NCBI GenBank assembly: GCA_036937835.1
Contig: CM072877.1
Span: 10,667,001 to 10,731,000, forward strand
Length of the DNA stretch: 64,000 bases
Direction: 5' to 3'
Source of the DNA: Pampus argenteus
Lineage: Eukaryota; Chordata; Actinopteri; Scombriformes; Stromateidae
This document shows, piece by piece, positions 12,661 to 27,248 of the stretch. The notes beneath the pieces were generated by a model, which saw only the letters and a program-made list of their open reading frames with translations, was not told where the DNA came from and searched no databases. Position 1 is the stretch's first letter. The number at the start of each line of letters is the position of its first letter. Both the position numbers and the translations under genes were made by a program.

Positions 12661-15600
12661 GACAATTATTTTAATAACTGATTAATGGATTAATTGTTGA
12701 AGCTCCAGTGTGAATGAAGAGATAGAGATATAGAGCGAGACATTATAGAGAACATCCCCATTATTGCAACTACAGCTTGGATGAAACCTTTCCTATAAAG
12801 GCAAAGTGGTGAGAACATTTACTTCAAGGCTGAGGAATTAGTTGTATTTCCACCCTGCAGCTTTCCAAAACCAAACACGTATCCCAGAATATGACAAAGG
12901 GGCGATGGCTATTTTAGATCTCAACACGTATATTATTCCTCCTGGGTCCCCAGATTTCTGGAAAAATCGAAACCTCGTATTTTTTTCAGGTACAGTCTCT
13001 TTTCAGCCTTTTTCACCGCTTCTCTATATTCTCTTCAGAGCCAAACAGAGCTAGTGGCAAATAAACAAACAAGGTCAGCCAAGATCCCCTCTGCATATAT
13101 GGACTAGCCACCACATCAATCTCACCCTAAGAAGCCTGTGTGAATACAATTACAATAGCACACACTCTCACTGTAGCTGATTAATGAACCATGTGCATTT
13201 CCACAGGCAGGCAAGCTGGGCATGGAAAAAGCTACCATACAAGCAGATGCCTATCAAGGGCTGTGAGTGTTTGTGCACCTGGATTTGTACATGCCTCGTA
13301 GATTTTTTGCTAAACAGAGCAGACAAGCCACCAGCAGCATGTTAAATGAGGTGTTTGGTCTAAAAAAGTAATTGGGAATTATGTTGATGTGTCTTTTGAC
13401 ATAATTTGAAACATTGTTTCATATTCATCATCAGGCAGGAGAAGCATGCTGTTTTTTTGGACTTGAAACTTTTATTTGAGTATGATCATTTCTGCATGCA
13501 AGAGGGTGGCCAAAATAATGTAAATTCATCATTAAAAGGGCTACGCTTTGAAATAAACACTGCTGCACAGGTGGATCATATTAGTTTACTGTTGATTTGT
13601 GTTAACTTGTGACTGCTTTTCATCTTTGTTGATGAAGTTTTTCTGCTTGGCAGGTGTTTTCATGATTTTTGAGAGCGTCTCCCTTTGTTTAGTTTTGATT
13701 GAATTGATTTAGCAATGTTTTGTACCGATGCACCTGCAGTTGTAGCCACAAATCATTTGGACCTCTTTGGAGCTCTCTTCATTGTTGCTTTGAAAACTAC
13801 ATATGAACGTGGTGATTACCAGACTGCTTTTATAGCTCACAAAATTCATTTTCTCTATATTTTTCTCCATCTGTTTCCAACCTTACCTACATACACCTAT
13901 ATCAATCCTAAACAGGAAAAGCTGAAGAGAGCCTCTAGCAGTGAGGAAAACTGCAAAATTGGAGTTAGAATTATTCTTTAGGAATTGCTTTTGATCTCTA
14001 AATGATGTGCAGGAGTCGTACTGGTATCCTCATGTGATAGCACCAGATTTGCTCGAAACCTTTCCAGCAATGCTGCCATGTCACCAGATTTCAGAAATAG
14101 TCAGTGAGTGAAATGTTATCAAAACGTAAAGATCACCAAAACTACTACAAAAATAATGTTCCTGATATATAGAAGAAGCATTTTTTCTGTCCATGGTCCT
14201 GAAGGCAGAAGTCTGAGTAGCTCTCGGTGGTGCTGAAACCAGACACCCCTCTGGACTGGAAGGACAACCACTGAGTCAAATGACTGCAGTGAATGCTAAT
14301 GTTGAGAATGACCTAGACAGAGTATTTGGCAGTCTTGGAAAAAAGATGACTGACCCTAAATGAGCCCAAGACGAAATAGAGAAAGGAGAGGACAGCATGT
14401 GGGCAGATGGTAAACATGAATTTAATAGACAAGGTAGAGAGGACCGGGGGGAAATGAAACAGACTAATGAAATAAAATGTTAGACAAAGAGAGATAGAAA
14501 ATATAACTATCCGCGACAAAGGGGGTGTCTATGTCCGGTGCCCACATGTGTACGCCATGTCGAAAAAATGAACCTGCATCACAAGTGGTCCCCTCTTCCA
14601 CTTCCTCCCCAGAGGGTGAGGATATCCCTTATTATTTATTAGCAATGGACATAAGCTTCATTAGAGGGCTCAACTGTGGTCCCTCTCCCAGTGACTCATC
14701 CGGCATCACTCCATGTCTGTTCTCTTCTTTGCTGGGCAAAGGTAGCAGGATGGTAATTGGCATGCTCCTTAGTTAACGGGAATCCCTGTAGTCACGTCGC
14801 CCACCCCCTGTGACATTCAGGCAGCGGCGATAAATGAGCCATGGAATCCCACAGATAATGCGGGGGATTAAAGGTCTTAATTCATTCGCATGATGACAAA
14901 GCCCAGCCATCACCTCGTATGCTCTCTCATCTTATTGATATTATGTTGTTCCCTCAGCTTCCATTATTCTCTCCATCACTTTTTCAGTCCTGTTCCACTG
15001 GCCTCCTCATCAGACTCTTGGAATAAATTAATCATTATCCAACAAATCTTTCTATTTTATCTGTTCACCTAAATTTGTGAGATCAATGGGAGTGCAGCAA
15101 TTCTATTCAATAGGCAGCTTCCTTGAGGATTTCTTAGCCAATAGAGAAGTCATGATTACAGTTTCAGAGCTTTAGGGGAAAGTCCTGGATGCCACTGACT
15201 CAATACTTGAGATCAGTTGCATATAAAAATATTTCCTCCTGAGTGTGTACAGCCAATTTCTGTACACACTAAGTTCTTTATACTCTAACTCTGCTTGGTG
15301 TTGACAGTGATGAGCTAGCCCTTTGCTCTACAAAGGCAGCTATCACTGTCAGCTCTGTCGTCCGTATGCTCCTGAACAAAAGCAGGCTCTCCTTTTAACA
15401 GCAAGGCAGAGAAGAACCAGAGCAAATCTCCTCCAGCCGTAAGGTCAAACAGTCACATCTTTCTCTGCAGTGTTCCCTTAATTCACACGCAGAGCACCGG
15501 GTGCCATGTTGTTTTGTGAGCTTAAGGGTATAATGAACAAGTTTAACCGATAAGACATAACACCCCCAACTCGTGGGACACAATCACTTCTTACTCAGTG

Positions 15601-17844
15601 GCTAAATGGCATCATAGAAATAAAACAACATGTACAACAAGTACTGAATTCACAGGAAGTAGTAGTAGTATATAATTATCACCAGTAGTTTTTATTGCCT
15701 TACCATAACTATACTTTAATAATCCTTTATTTGCCATAACCACAATTTTACCTTAACCATACAATGGCTGCCATCGACACATTGTAGAAAGTGAGAATTT
15801 GAAAAACATTGGCATCAAATGTAATATAGTATTTTACAGAATAGTCAAATATTTATATATATTTGCCTGGAAATTGTTTATTGGAAATTTGATTTGGGTG
15901 AGATTTAATTTGACCAACAAGGAAAGTTGTTGTTTTGGACTGTGATCTATAGAAGTTAAGACATCTCCAGATTATAGAAAACATCTGAAACCAGAGTCAA
16001 TGTGGTGTCACTGTGAAATAAACTTGGTCCTTTCACAGTGTTACAGCACAAAAAGGGGAAATACTTTAAATGGGAAAGCTATGCCAAATGTCATGTCTTT
16101 CACTAACTGAAAGAAAGATTGACTGCATAATAATATAAAAGGCCTAATGCTCTGGGTATATTAAATAAAAATGAGAATTCCCTTAAAGAGAAAAAGCACT
16201 CCAGTATTTCTTCTCATGTACTTCTTTCAAAATGTTTGCAAACCTTTGTTCTTGTATACACAGAATGATGGATCTAATAATATATCATTCACTGGCTCTA
16301 CATCATATGAAACCATCCAGTACAAAATGAAAACTAAGGTCCAAAAAAATCAAGTTGCCCTTATTCAGATGTGGAGATGACTTGTCAAGTGTGTCTGCCC
16401 ACTGCAGTGTAAGCAAGTGAATTTACAGGACTGTTAAAGGTGATGTAACTCCAACGGGACAGTCCTCCAATCTCATTACTGATCCAGAATCACCTCTGAA
16501 ACTAATGACATTCATGTCAGCTCTTAGGGTTCAACCAGTGTGTATGTGTGAGAGAGAGTAATTCAAAGAAAGAAGAGGGAAGGCCTTTTCCGTACGTGAC
16601 ACCCATGCCTATCTCCACCTTGTCTCACCTTGGTACTGCAGCACACCTCCCTCCATCCATTTCTCCTCTTCTCCATCCTTCCCTCCCTAATAAATCGCTT
16701 GGAACATCGACTCCCAGGTGACATATTTCCACTATGGTGCTTAATAGATTCCTCTGCTCTCTGGTTGGTTGGGGTGCAGTGGTTTGATTCTCTCTGTGAG
16801 AATGCGAGAGTGAGAAAGAGAGTAAGGGAGAGATGATGGAAAGGGGATAAGTTGGGAAAGGGGAAGATATGGGGATAAGACTGGAGAAACAAAATAAGTA
16901 ATGTATAATAGGAAAAAAAAGGACACAAATTGTGGCAGCATCTGCAGCAGCAGGTAATGAGAGTCAGGCAGTAGGTGAAAGAGGGACTGAATTGTTTTTT
17001 GTGTCTGTCCTTAAGATATTCATTTTGTTATTTAATTATTTACATAAAAGAGAGAAAAGCAAAAACTCCAAACTCCAATTTGGAGAGGCCTGAAAGTCGC
17101 ACATTAGTCACACATTACATTTTGACAAAGTACATTTTAAAGTTGAACTGAAATTCTTGCATTGTTGTTTGTATACAGTAGCAGAAATGCTGCTTTAATA
17201 ATGATTAAACCAGCATCTAATGGGTCTGAAGTGACACTTTTAAGTATTTTTAAATGCTGTTTACTGTAATGTGTTGTAGATTAGCAGCTAATTAGCTATC
17301 TAGCCTGCTAACTAATGTTAGCAGTGCACTTGTTCCCAGTGAATGTTTGTTCAGTGACTGTTTCAATAAGCTAAGGTGCCGGACAAGATGTGTGAGGCTG
17401 TTGTGTAGCAGGATGCTATCAGGCTCAGTGCAAAACAATCTAAGATGCCATAAAAAGGCAGATTATTTTGTCAATATTTATGACTATAACATACATAGCT
17501 CTGGTGGGAATACCTTTACTGTAACTCCTGTAGTGATAGCAGGTATTAGAATGTAAACAAATTTGCACAGCTCCCCAGGAAGCATCCACTGGGTATATTT
17601 AAGCTTTACATCTGAATGGGGCTCCACTACACTGCAGATTAATGAAAGACTGAGGCCAGTGCTGGCTGTCCTCCCAGAGGCTGAATGATGAATTATGGAG
17701 GCCCGTTTTTCTCTGTTTACGCAGACAAATGTGCCCTTGCTCTACTCGTTCACTTCCTGTATGTCTGTGAGAGTGAGAAACGCTTAAGGCTGTATAAATG
17801 AAGCTCAATGATGTCACCAGGCATCAGCCTACAATAGATTTCCA

Positions 17845-17845
<1 letters not shown>

Positions 17846-17892
<47 letters not shown>

Positions 17893-17893
17893 C
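17846..17893. repeat. CT microsatellite followed by C and CA runs
   Basis: About 45 bp of ct units with one gt interruption, then a short C run and, after 30 bp, a (ca)6 run. Confidence 0.9.
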
Positions 17894-20800
17894 CCCCCTA
17901 TTTATTTCTCTCTATCACACACACACACACAAAACGTTGATGCATACCAACGTCCATCAGGAACAATCAGTCCTCTGCAGGGAGGGCAGCGATTTATCGC
18001 TGCTTGGGGACATCATGATGGAACTGAATATGAAGCCAAAGTGCCACAGGACGTCTGTCTGTCCTGTGCTGCAGCTCTCCTCCCTGCATAGCTGCAACCA
18101 GGCAGACAGAGGGAGAGACCACTGGAGAGACAGGCAGATATACAGTATGAAGTGACATGCAAGTGGTAGTGAAGACACTGATGTATATATCTCATTATAT
18201 TATATACATCAACTCCTTAAGTATAAACTTGCATACATGCACTTCCAAAAGCTGTAGTCTTTATAGTGCGTCTGTTAAAACTGTGTATGGAATAAAATGT
18301 TGAAATGTTTCTAGTGTTCAGCAATTGTGATGGGTGTGCAGTTTTTTTTTTTTTTATGGAGCTAAGTGTGCTGTTGCATTCCCTTTGATAGAGATCAATA
18401 TTGAGGCATTATTACAGTGATAATATGTCATAGAGCAGATGAATGCAAAATCACATATGAAATAATCAAGCTGATGTTCAAAGCACTTGTTTTCCACTGG
18501 TTTGCATAATGAGCAACTTCCATGTGTATACAGAAAAAAAACTGCTTGATACTTGAAGAAGCTCCCTGCCTCATTAATCATCATTCATCATAAACAAACC
18601 CCCTCAGAAATGTTGATTCATTTAGTTACAGCTTGCTCTGAATCGTTAATTTGGAAAGAAAGTAGAAAGTTGTTCGGATGTTCATATACTCACAATAAGA
18701 TCAATTACCTACCTCTACACTTACATATGTTTTTATCCAGTTTTTGGAACAGACAACAAAAAAAAAATCAGTCAGGCTGTAGTGTTCAGTAAATAAATGA
18801 GCTTTAATTTGACTAGAGAGCTGTGGTTTCACAGGCAAAACATATTAAGCAGACTCACAGAAAGGAAAACAGTTGGACAGATAGATGGATGGCACAGAAA
18901 ATAGATCCACAGAGAACACAAACAAGACAGCAAATGCGCAGACAGATACACAGACTGACAGAGCAGACGGTAAGATGACAAAGGGCACATTGATCTGATT
19001 AAACCCCTTTGCTTCCTAACTCTCTGTTCTGTCTCGCTGCACAGCTAGGAAAAGGTCAGCTGTCTCTGACTCGGTTTCTCAATCACTGCGGCCTGATGCC
19101 ACTGCAGGTAGTCCTGCCAAAACACCTCAGATCTCTGTGGCAAACAGTATGAGAGACAGAGAGAGAATTTACTGTAGGAAGAGGGCTTTTCCTGCAACGA
19201 AAAACAAAAGAGAGGTACAGGCAGTGAGAGAAATGTAGGGACAGGTACAGTTGAAAAAGAGGAGGAGAGAATGGGGAGATGGCTGCAGAGATGAAGAGCA
19301 GGGAGAGGACAAGAGAGTAAAATGAAAGATGGAGACGAGGGGCGCTTGTGGTGACAGCTCATCCAACTCTGAATCAAGTAGACAGGGAGTGAAGCGAGAG
19401 AGGAAAGTGATAAACGAGCGGTCATCAGAATGCTGGGTGTGTGAGCTATGGGAGACCTTGGTGCTGATAGACAACGTACTCCCTCAGACCCTGACAAACA
19501 CACACACACACACACACACATACACATACACAGATTCAAGGGGAAGGACAATGTCACATGTTGATGACAGCACTGGGAGAAATAAAACAGTATTTACAGT
19601 ATGGCTGTGTAAGAAAGTGCAGGATGCACTTGTTTGAACATTTCAGTCAAATCATTCATAAACACTGACACATACTAAACGTCATCTTCTAAAAACCATG
19701 TAACATTGGAGACATTTTTGAATCTTTTGACTTGGTATTTCTGCCTCAACATCTCCTTAATGAAAACACTAACAACAAAATAGGCATTGGCTGCCTATTG
19801 AAACAGAAACGTGAAAAACGTGATACTTTAAAAGCTTTAGAGAAGTAAGACGAGGAACACATTAGTTTGAGTTTAACCAAGACAGCACTGATGTGAAAGT
19901 GTGTTTCTTAAAACCTCTGCAGAGATGAGCAACTACACTCATCATCAGATCTGCTTTAAAGTTATATTTTAATGTATTTTAAACCAAACCCAAAAATACA
20001 CACATCTGACCACATCTGAAGAAGAAGCATGGTGTAAAAATAAATCTTTCACGTCACTGCAGTCTGTATTTACTGTTTTTAGGCTCTACTGTAGCAAGTA
20101 GGTAGGTGGAAGTATTTTCTGTCTTGGCTCCTGTTTCTATCTAGGGAAAAGTTATTCTCCTTTTAGCAGCTGCAAACCCCATTGACGTATTTGGACAGCG
20201 AGGTGCTCTCACCTCGTGTTCCCAATCAGCAGCGTTAGCAGGATATTATTAGCCTGGCAGAAAACTGAAAGAAGCAGCAGCTCTGCACAGATCACCCAGC
20301 AGCTGTGACGCTGTCTTTGTTTTCATCTTGACCTCCCATGACGTGTTGTTAATGTATGAAACAGTACACAGTGCACAGGACCCGCACTCCCACACATAAG
20401 TTTGTAGCCTTGCAGACTCATATCCAGACCAGATTTCTGCACCATTATAAATCCCAACAGAATTCACATTAACATACAGTATGTATATTAGAGGAAATTA
20501 AAGGAAAATAATTTCTAGTATGGTTTCTTAAAACATCCTGCTTGTTTTTTTCAGTTATTCTTTCATCCTCAAGTCCTGTTTCCCTGGTTGCAAATGATCA
20601 CCTCAGTAGCACATCAGATATTCAGCAGATATTTTCACAATAAAATGTTTACAGATGAGTGTTTTAGTAGTGTGTCTTGACTGTTTTTTTTACAGTAATG
20701 TGAAGGTGTTTAGGTTTAGTACTGTATACTGAGAGCAGTGTACATGAGTGCTTACATTTATATCTCTGAGAGGTAAAATGTGTGTTATGTAAAGTCAAAT

Positions 20801-22594
20801 ATGAATCAGTGCCTCTGTCGCCCCACACAGAAAAACTTCTTCTCATCACTGCATCGTGTACAGGCCTGCAGCGGTGATCAACTCACTAACACCGAGACAT
20901 TACTGAGATTAAAACCTAAGAAGAAAAGTCTATAGAGAGATAACGGACCTTAAATTACTGGACCCCAAACTGTTGGATACAAGGTCTTAGTGAAAAATGA
21001 TGAGTGTGAATATGTGAATGTCTTTGGATTGCATTGTTTTGACACATACAGAACAATTTTAAGCTTGATTGACTGCATCTCTTTTATAGTAGGAGTAGCT
21101 TCTGCTTAATGACTAACATGCGATTTGATTGATCATTTTGGATTATTGATGTAAAGTTTATGATAAAAAAATATAATATAAAATAGTAAAAATAAAATGT
21201 CCAAAGTTCACTACGTAGTTACTCAACACACTGAAACATAATAGCACATGCCAACTAGCTATGATATCTTTCCACCTTTTGCTTGCAGTGTTTTGACAGC
21301 TAGGTATAGAAAATCATGAAGGTGAATTAAAATAATTAGATAGAACACTTAAAAATATTTTCCCACGGGGCTGCTGCACTTTTTGATCCATCCCTGGGAA
21401 GATTAATTTCTAAAAAAGCTTTTAGCATTCGCAGAAAATGTAATTTGTTCTACAGTGTCTCGCCCTCTTTTTAATGCACTTGTTTGCAACTGTATTCTAG
21501 AGAATAGATATAATTTCTTCATTAAATGCAAATACTACTCAGTTGTTTTACACAGCAGTAAGATAAAATTAAGTGGTTTATTTTATATAACTCTCCCTAA
21601 TATGTGTAGCTGTTGACAAATCTGTATCTTTGCCTCAGCTCGGGATCAAAACATCATCAGTCAGCATGCAAATGCATTTTTGAGAAGATTCAATTTGCAT
21701 CTGTGCTAAACTGCAGACAGGAACATCAAAAATACACAGAACACATTATGTGCAATAATAAACTATCCAGGCAGACAAATTACTCTGCCGCCGTGGACAC
21801 AGTTCTACAACAAATGAGTGTCGGTGCAGCAGTTAGGAGAATCACATCTACCAAGAGCTTTTTACTAAGAAGGGAGGTGCGTTGGGATCAGCTGCCCTTC
21901 TGTCCTGGAAAAGAAAAAAAAAAAAGCACAGATCTGTTATGAATGACAGATACACATTGCGAGGGAAAGCTTTGCAGGCTGACAGAGCTTTGAACTCAAG
22001 GGTAGTGAGGAGAGGTGACGGCAGCAGCACAATGATTTCAGCTGCAAGGCTTTCAGCCCAGAATCAGGCAGAAATGATTCCTGTGCTTTCATAGAGAATC
22101 ACAAGTGTGCTTCCCCTGAACACACATCCAAGATGTGAAAACAGAGAAGGTAGTTTTATTAGGGCTGCGTGTCTCAGAGGAAGCATTTCTGTCTTAATTC
22201 TTCCTTTATTCTACATGAAAATGAGAATTGAAGATTTCATCCTCATGATCAATCAATCCAATAGCTGTTGAGATATTTCAGTCTGTCCCAAAGTTGTATA
22301 CTGACCAACAGAGCTCCAAGTTATTATAAAATATGTTTTATGACGATTAATTGAACTCTTTTCAGTGAGTGGAGTTGACACACTTTTGTAAGGGGACCTT
22401 TCTCTATGTTGACACTCTATTTTTGCATTCACGCGTCACAGAGGTAATTTCACTACAGCAACAAAAAGTGTGACCCACTTACCTGTTTAAGTCCTTTTCG
22501 TCCCCATTTCACAAAAGCCTGTAGGCAGGGGAAGAAGAATGAGAGGTGATAAACTAACAGGAGGGAGGAAAGGAAAAGAGCAGCACTTTGTGAA

Positions 22595-22626
<32 letters not shown>

Positions 22627-24574
22627 AAGTAGTATGTGGCTGTGGGCCATTACATTTGACCTTCTATAAATCAAACTGTCCATCTTTAAGGCCTTGTCTC
22701 CATTTTCCCCCGCTTCACTTTTCCATAAATGGCTCTCCAAATCTCTTGCTGCCTGTCACAATAATTCAGTCCAGAGTGGGGTCATTGTCCACCAGCACAC
22801 CAGTGCTAAGGCTCCTCTAGTTCACTGTCAGTTCTGCCCTTCTGTCAAAGGACTCTAATTTCCTGGAAGCTTGTACTCATTCACCCCATTTTTTTTTTGG
22901 CTCTCTGCTACTTCCCTGCGATGTATCGATCAAGGCTAGTGCCACTTATTATTCTCTAGTTTTCCTCTCCTGGCCCTTCTCGTGACCTAAATTCCCCCCG
23001 TGTGCTCATTAATTAGCTGATGTAAGTCTGCATTCCCTAAGGAGGGTGGGAGATTGAAAAAGCTCATTATAGGACACATCAATAAGGTGGATTAATCATC
23101 CATTGGCGTATGTGTATATGTGTAATAAACCGGCCCACAGGAAAGATAGCTCTTCATTTATGAGCTCTGTTTTCTTTACCACCCTCCCCTGAGTTTAATA
23201 CAACACAAATAAAGTTTCTTTAGTCTGTTTCTCTCATTCTGCTTCACTCATTTAGTCATTCTCTTTCCATATCAGGCCATGTAGTCTAAAACAAAATGTT
23301 CTGCCATGAGGCATTTTGAAAATGTTAAAAGACATGGCTTATTGTTGCTATGTTGTACTAAAGTTGTTTACAGTGTAGTATAAGGTAAAGGGGTAGTGAT
23401 AATGTAGTGCAACAAGCTGGAGAGGCTTTGTAAACAGAACTACATTCCCGCACATACGCAGTGGCACCTGCCGTACACAGAACTACTCTTCACTGTTATT
23501 AGTCTTTGGAGCTCTTTCTAAACTAACTGCCATGACGGTAATCTTGAATACGATATCAGGTATTGGATAAACACATAATACTTGTAAATAGGATGAAACG
23601 ATAAGAAAAAAAAATTTAAAAATCGCCAGCCACATCCTTTAAGGGCAAAGGTTCCTATTGCTGTTATTGCAGAAATGAGCCAGTAGGTCAAAAACTGCAC
23701 TGGTTCACTTGAAATTTTGTTCTTTACATCCAAACGAGATGACATCAGCTCATCAGCGGATGTACATAAATGGGCCTCCGCTTTAGGTTTAGCAAAATAG
23801 AGGCTGTGAAGGGACTGCAATGGCAGCAGCTGAAATTTCGAAACAGAAACTTTGTTGTTTGTGCCAAACGATTAATTAAAAAAAAAAAATCAACACCTAA
23901 ATCAAAGATGAAAATAGATGATGGCAAATTAATAAATGAAAAACACTCAACAGTGTGTGCAACAACAAAAACAGTGGTTTATTAGTAACAATTGATTATC
24001 AAAGACAATAGTTATCAAATAGCATAAAGACAAGTAACTGGTATCATACAGTACAGGCTTATTGGTAAACGTCACTCATGGTTGTACATTAATCGTCAAA
24101 ATGAATGTCAAACGGGGGCACAAGTGGTTGTTTTCCTGTCGCGGGTCAGCTAAGGCTTTGTTACGTTAACTTGGCACAGTTCCACACATTACATCAGCAT
24201 TTCATACATTACCATGGCCCATTTAATAAAGTAGTGAAACATTCAATCTGCCAGACATCAATCCATTGTGCTTGGTTTTTGGAAACCACTCAAAAGTTAA
24301 CCCCCCCAAAAAAAACAAAACAAAAACAACAACAACAAAAAAACAAACAAACACCAATGCAAACACCATCACGTCATAGGTAAACAGTAACGTTTTTTTC
24401 CTCTCCACTTTGCTCACACATTCGGTGTCCAGACTCTATTTAGCCAACACCATATGGGTGTTGGTTAAATAAGCAGGATTTCTCCAACTGTCTACATGTC
24501 GGGCTACAGGCTGAGCCTCCAAGTTATCTTCACACAGTGAGGAAAAGGATTAGATCCTGACTGTTATATTGTTG

Positions 24575-24609
<35 letters not shown>

Positions 24610-24754
24610 TAGAAACAATGTCATTACATGAATTTACTTTTCAACTGTAAAATGTCTTGGTCACAGGTCCTAACAAAGTTCATTTACGTAAAAAAGATAA
24701 ATATTGGCAAAGTATTGCTATCTGATTTATAAACCAACATTGGCATCAGCTCTG

Positions 24755-25012
24755 GTAATGCTGTGATTAGTGAATCGATTAGTTAATCAACAAAATTGGT
24801 AAAAATTGTAGTTTTTCCTTGTCTAAAATTATGTTAAACTTAATATCTTTGGGTTTTGGACTGTTGGTCCAAAAAAAAAAAAATACAATTCAGGAATTTT
24901 TTTTTCCATTTTTCACAATGTTGACATTTTATGAACCAAGAGATTAATCTATTAGTTGAAAGAAATAGTTGTATTAATCAATAATGAAAGTAATTGTTAG
25001 TTTATGCTGTAG
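24755..25012. mobile_element. dispersed AT-rich terminal-inverted-repeat element, near full-length copy
   Basis: The left end (gtgattagtgaatcgatt...) and right end (...attaatcaataatgaaag then gttagtttatgctg) are roughly inverted versions of each other, with a middle containing aatatctttgggttttgg. Related partial copies occur at 6005-6072, 12640-12705, 30628-30757, 35655-35880 and 41557-41760. I recognise it as a very common short teleost repeat with ends like gctgcaacgattagt, non-coding and probably mobilised in trans. I cannot name the family with certainty. Confidence 0.6.
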
Positions 25013-27119
25013 TTAAGATTGTGAGGAAGTTAACCCTATAAAAATGATATTTTGTCATATAGAGAGGCAGATTAATCAAGGCTCTAACTTGTTAATTCAA
25101 CTGTGCATTGCATTGCATTTCTGGAATGATTGTCCAGCTTGACTTGCGCATAAAACATCTGGGGCTAAGGTTGCATACATTCTTGGCTTAAATATGTTTT
25201 TTTTTATAACATTTAATTATTCACTATTTTGACTATAATATATGGACACAACAAACAGAAAAAAAAACATCTGATCATCTTAAAGTTAGACTATACATAT
25301 AAAACCATTTTTTTTTCTTGTTCGTTTGCAGTTTCAGAAGAAATATTTGACCCAAATCACTGAAAAGGTCTTGACGAGTCAAATAATTAGTGTTACAGCA
25401 TGTTTCTGTGAAGAACTACACTGCTGCTGCAAATAGCCCTGGTGCACAGACTGTACCAAGACGAGCAGAGCTTCACAGTTCACCCGACAGATCCACGCTG
25501 TCTGCTGCTCAGTCTGTGTCTGATAAATTCAAGCCAGAAAACAGATGGGGAGGGGGCTCTCTCACCAGCCAGGAGGGAAACTAGTGCTTTGAAGTGGATT
25601 GCAATCATTACTTCCCTCCATGTCCCTGGCACACTGGGTACAGCAAAGCTGTGCTGACGGCCACGGCTGCAGAGTGTGCAGCTTGTTTTGCTCCCTTTCT
25701 GTCTGTTAAATTAGTCGTGTTTGGCAGGCAGGTGTTCTGAGTGTACAAAACATTTAAGGATAGGTTAAAACTATCTTAACACAACAATACAACACTCGTG
25801 CCCATTTTGTACATTTGTATTAAAGACTGGATATTAAAATGCTTTGTTTTGCACAAAATGAGGATTGTAGTTTTAGCCAGTCTCCCCCGGGGCCAACACA
25901 CTTCACATTACACATTATGTGTGATGAACAGAACTATTTTGTATGTTGTGCTGTTTGACCACAAAGGTCAGAAAATAAGGATATCAAGTATTTGTCCTGA
26001 ATGGCCACACTGAAAGGCAGATTGAGAAGTCAGTAGACATAGAGAATAATACAGGTTTAAATACGCTGCATATCTTCAGTCTGGACGGTATTCACAGTGT
26101 TGCAATCCTTTTATTCAGATGAAAAGTGACCAAAAAAAGTTGTGTGAGTGAAAAGAGAGGGCTAGAGAGAAGCACAGCTGACCAATAACTGTGTGAATTG
26201 GATGTGAATGTGGGATCGTTGGGTTTCTAAAAGTTACAGAAACCCCCTGTACCCACAGGACTTTAAATGTACACGTAATAATACACATGTATTACTTAAC
26301 TTTAGTGGTGAATAGCCAGGCAGATAGTTTTAGTTTTATTTGCCTGAGTTTTTTTGAAATGTCTGCCGCCCCCGAGGTAAATGGAATTTTGTTTGTGGTT
26401 CTCACACTAAAAGAAAAACTACCTTTAAAAAAAACATCAACAGCAGCGTCTCTCTCATCGGAAACAACCCTGTCTGCTTTGTGTGCTTTTAAATGATAAC
26501 AGCCAATGCACTTACATTGTATTAGGGTGGTGATGGAAATCTCAAATCTTGGGTAAATCATATCAAGTAACTGCATGGCAGAAATTAAACTTTTTTGGGT
26601 GATAATTTGGATGAACCAACCTTCAACCTTCAAATTAAAACTCCTCAAATATGTCTTTAATGTATAATAAACAAAGATTCATATTTTCCACCTGTGTTCA
26701 TGTATTTCATGGAAATAGTATCTCCTCACTTCTCCTACCTTTGGACTGGTGTGATTCATGTTAAGCTACAGGAGGTCGTCTCAACTATCTCAATATGAGA
26801 AATAATCCGGTGTGTAGCTGCTCATATATAGATTAGGAATGCATAGCACTTGCAGCTGATTAAATGTAATACTAGCTGCCTGTATTCAGTACATATTCTG
26901 TATTTTTTTTTGTGAAGGTACCATCCATTTTTTATGTCAGCTACACAGCTAACAACAAGGCCAGGTTAGAGGGTAAAATGGTAATCGCTGTCACTGACAG
27001 TCTCAGGGGTTAGAATGAGAGAGCAGGTAGAGTCATGAGGGACAGACTGGAAGGTGAAATAAGGCAAAGACAGGCAGGTTAAACATGACCTGTTCAGGCA
27101 GAGTTCATTAAACCAGTCT

Positions 27120-27248
27120 TCACTTAATGGACTGGACGTTGTGGTTTGATGGGACATCCAGTGGACGTTCAAGGACAGCGGAGGACTGAGGGTGGCTGCT
27201 GGTGAGTGGAGTAATGCGGCGTGTACATCTCTCTTCCAGCTCTTCATC
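27120..27248 (-). other. pnpla7: pnpla7 terminal coding exon (candidate)
   Basis: An acceptor (TTCTTAG) at 27249-27250 opens a phase-0 frame of 42 codons, starting DEELEERCTRRITPL and ending in a TGA at 27120-27122. It joins in frame only if the previous exon uses the less typical donor GTGCGA at 28917. With the better donor at 28904 the join reads GGA TGA and stops at once, giving a shorter tail. Both products keep the whole catalytic domain. Confidence 0.55.

Larger units (their letters stand above)
9191..27119. other. nsmf-pnpla7 intergenic region, no protein-coding gene recognised
   Basis: Every long open frame here is low-complexity or lacks homology I can recognise. Contents: CA arrays (10204-10232, 10349-10371, 19498-19521), T tracts (11433-11457 and 18342-18355), a CT array (17846-17893), GT arrays (22594-22616, 24579-24605), a LINE 3'-tail-like segment (12130-12322), a decayed reverse transcriptase fragment (12442-12660) and a dispersed AT-rich element (24755-25012). 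The blocks at 14590-14900 and 22740-23110 are repeat-free and rich in TAAT/TTAAT cores and may be conserved noncoding DNA. The left end of the pnpla7 3' UTR must fall in 26300-27119; candidate poly(A) signals on the minus strand are ATTAAA near 26655 and AATAAA at 26335-26340. Confidence 0.6.

Noticed and set aside
14525..14776. An 83-codon plus-strand frame in a high-complexity block
   Set aside because: No homology and no flanking splice sites of quality; the block is better explained as possible regulatory DNA.
19045..19557. A 170-codon minus-strand open frame
   Set aside because: It is Ser/Leu/Pro-rich from purine-rich low-complexity sequence on the other strand; no homology recognised.
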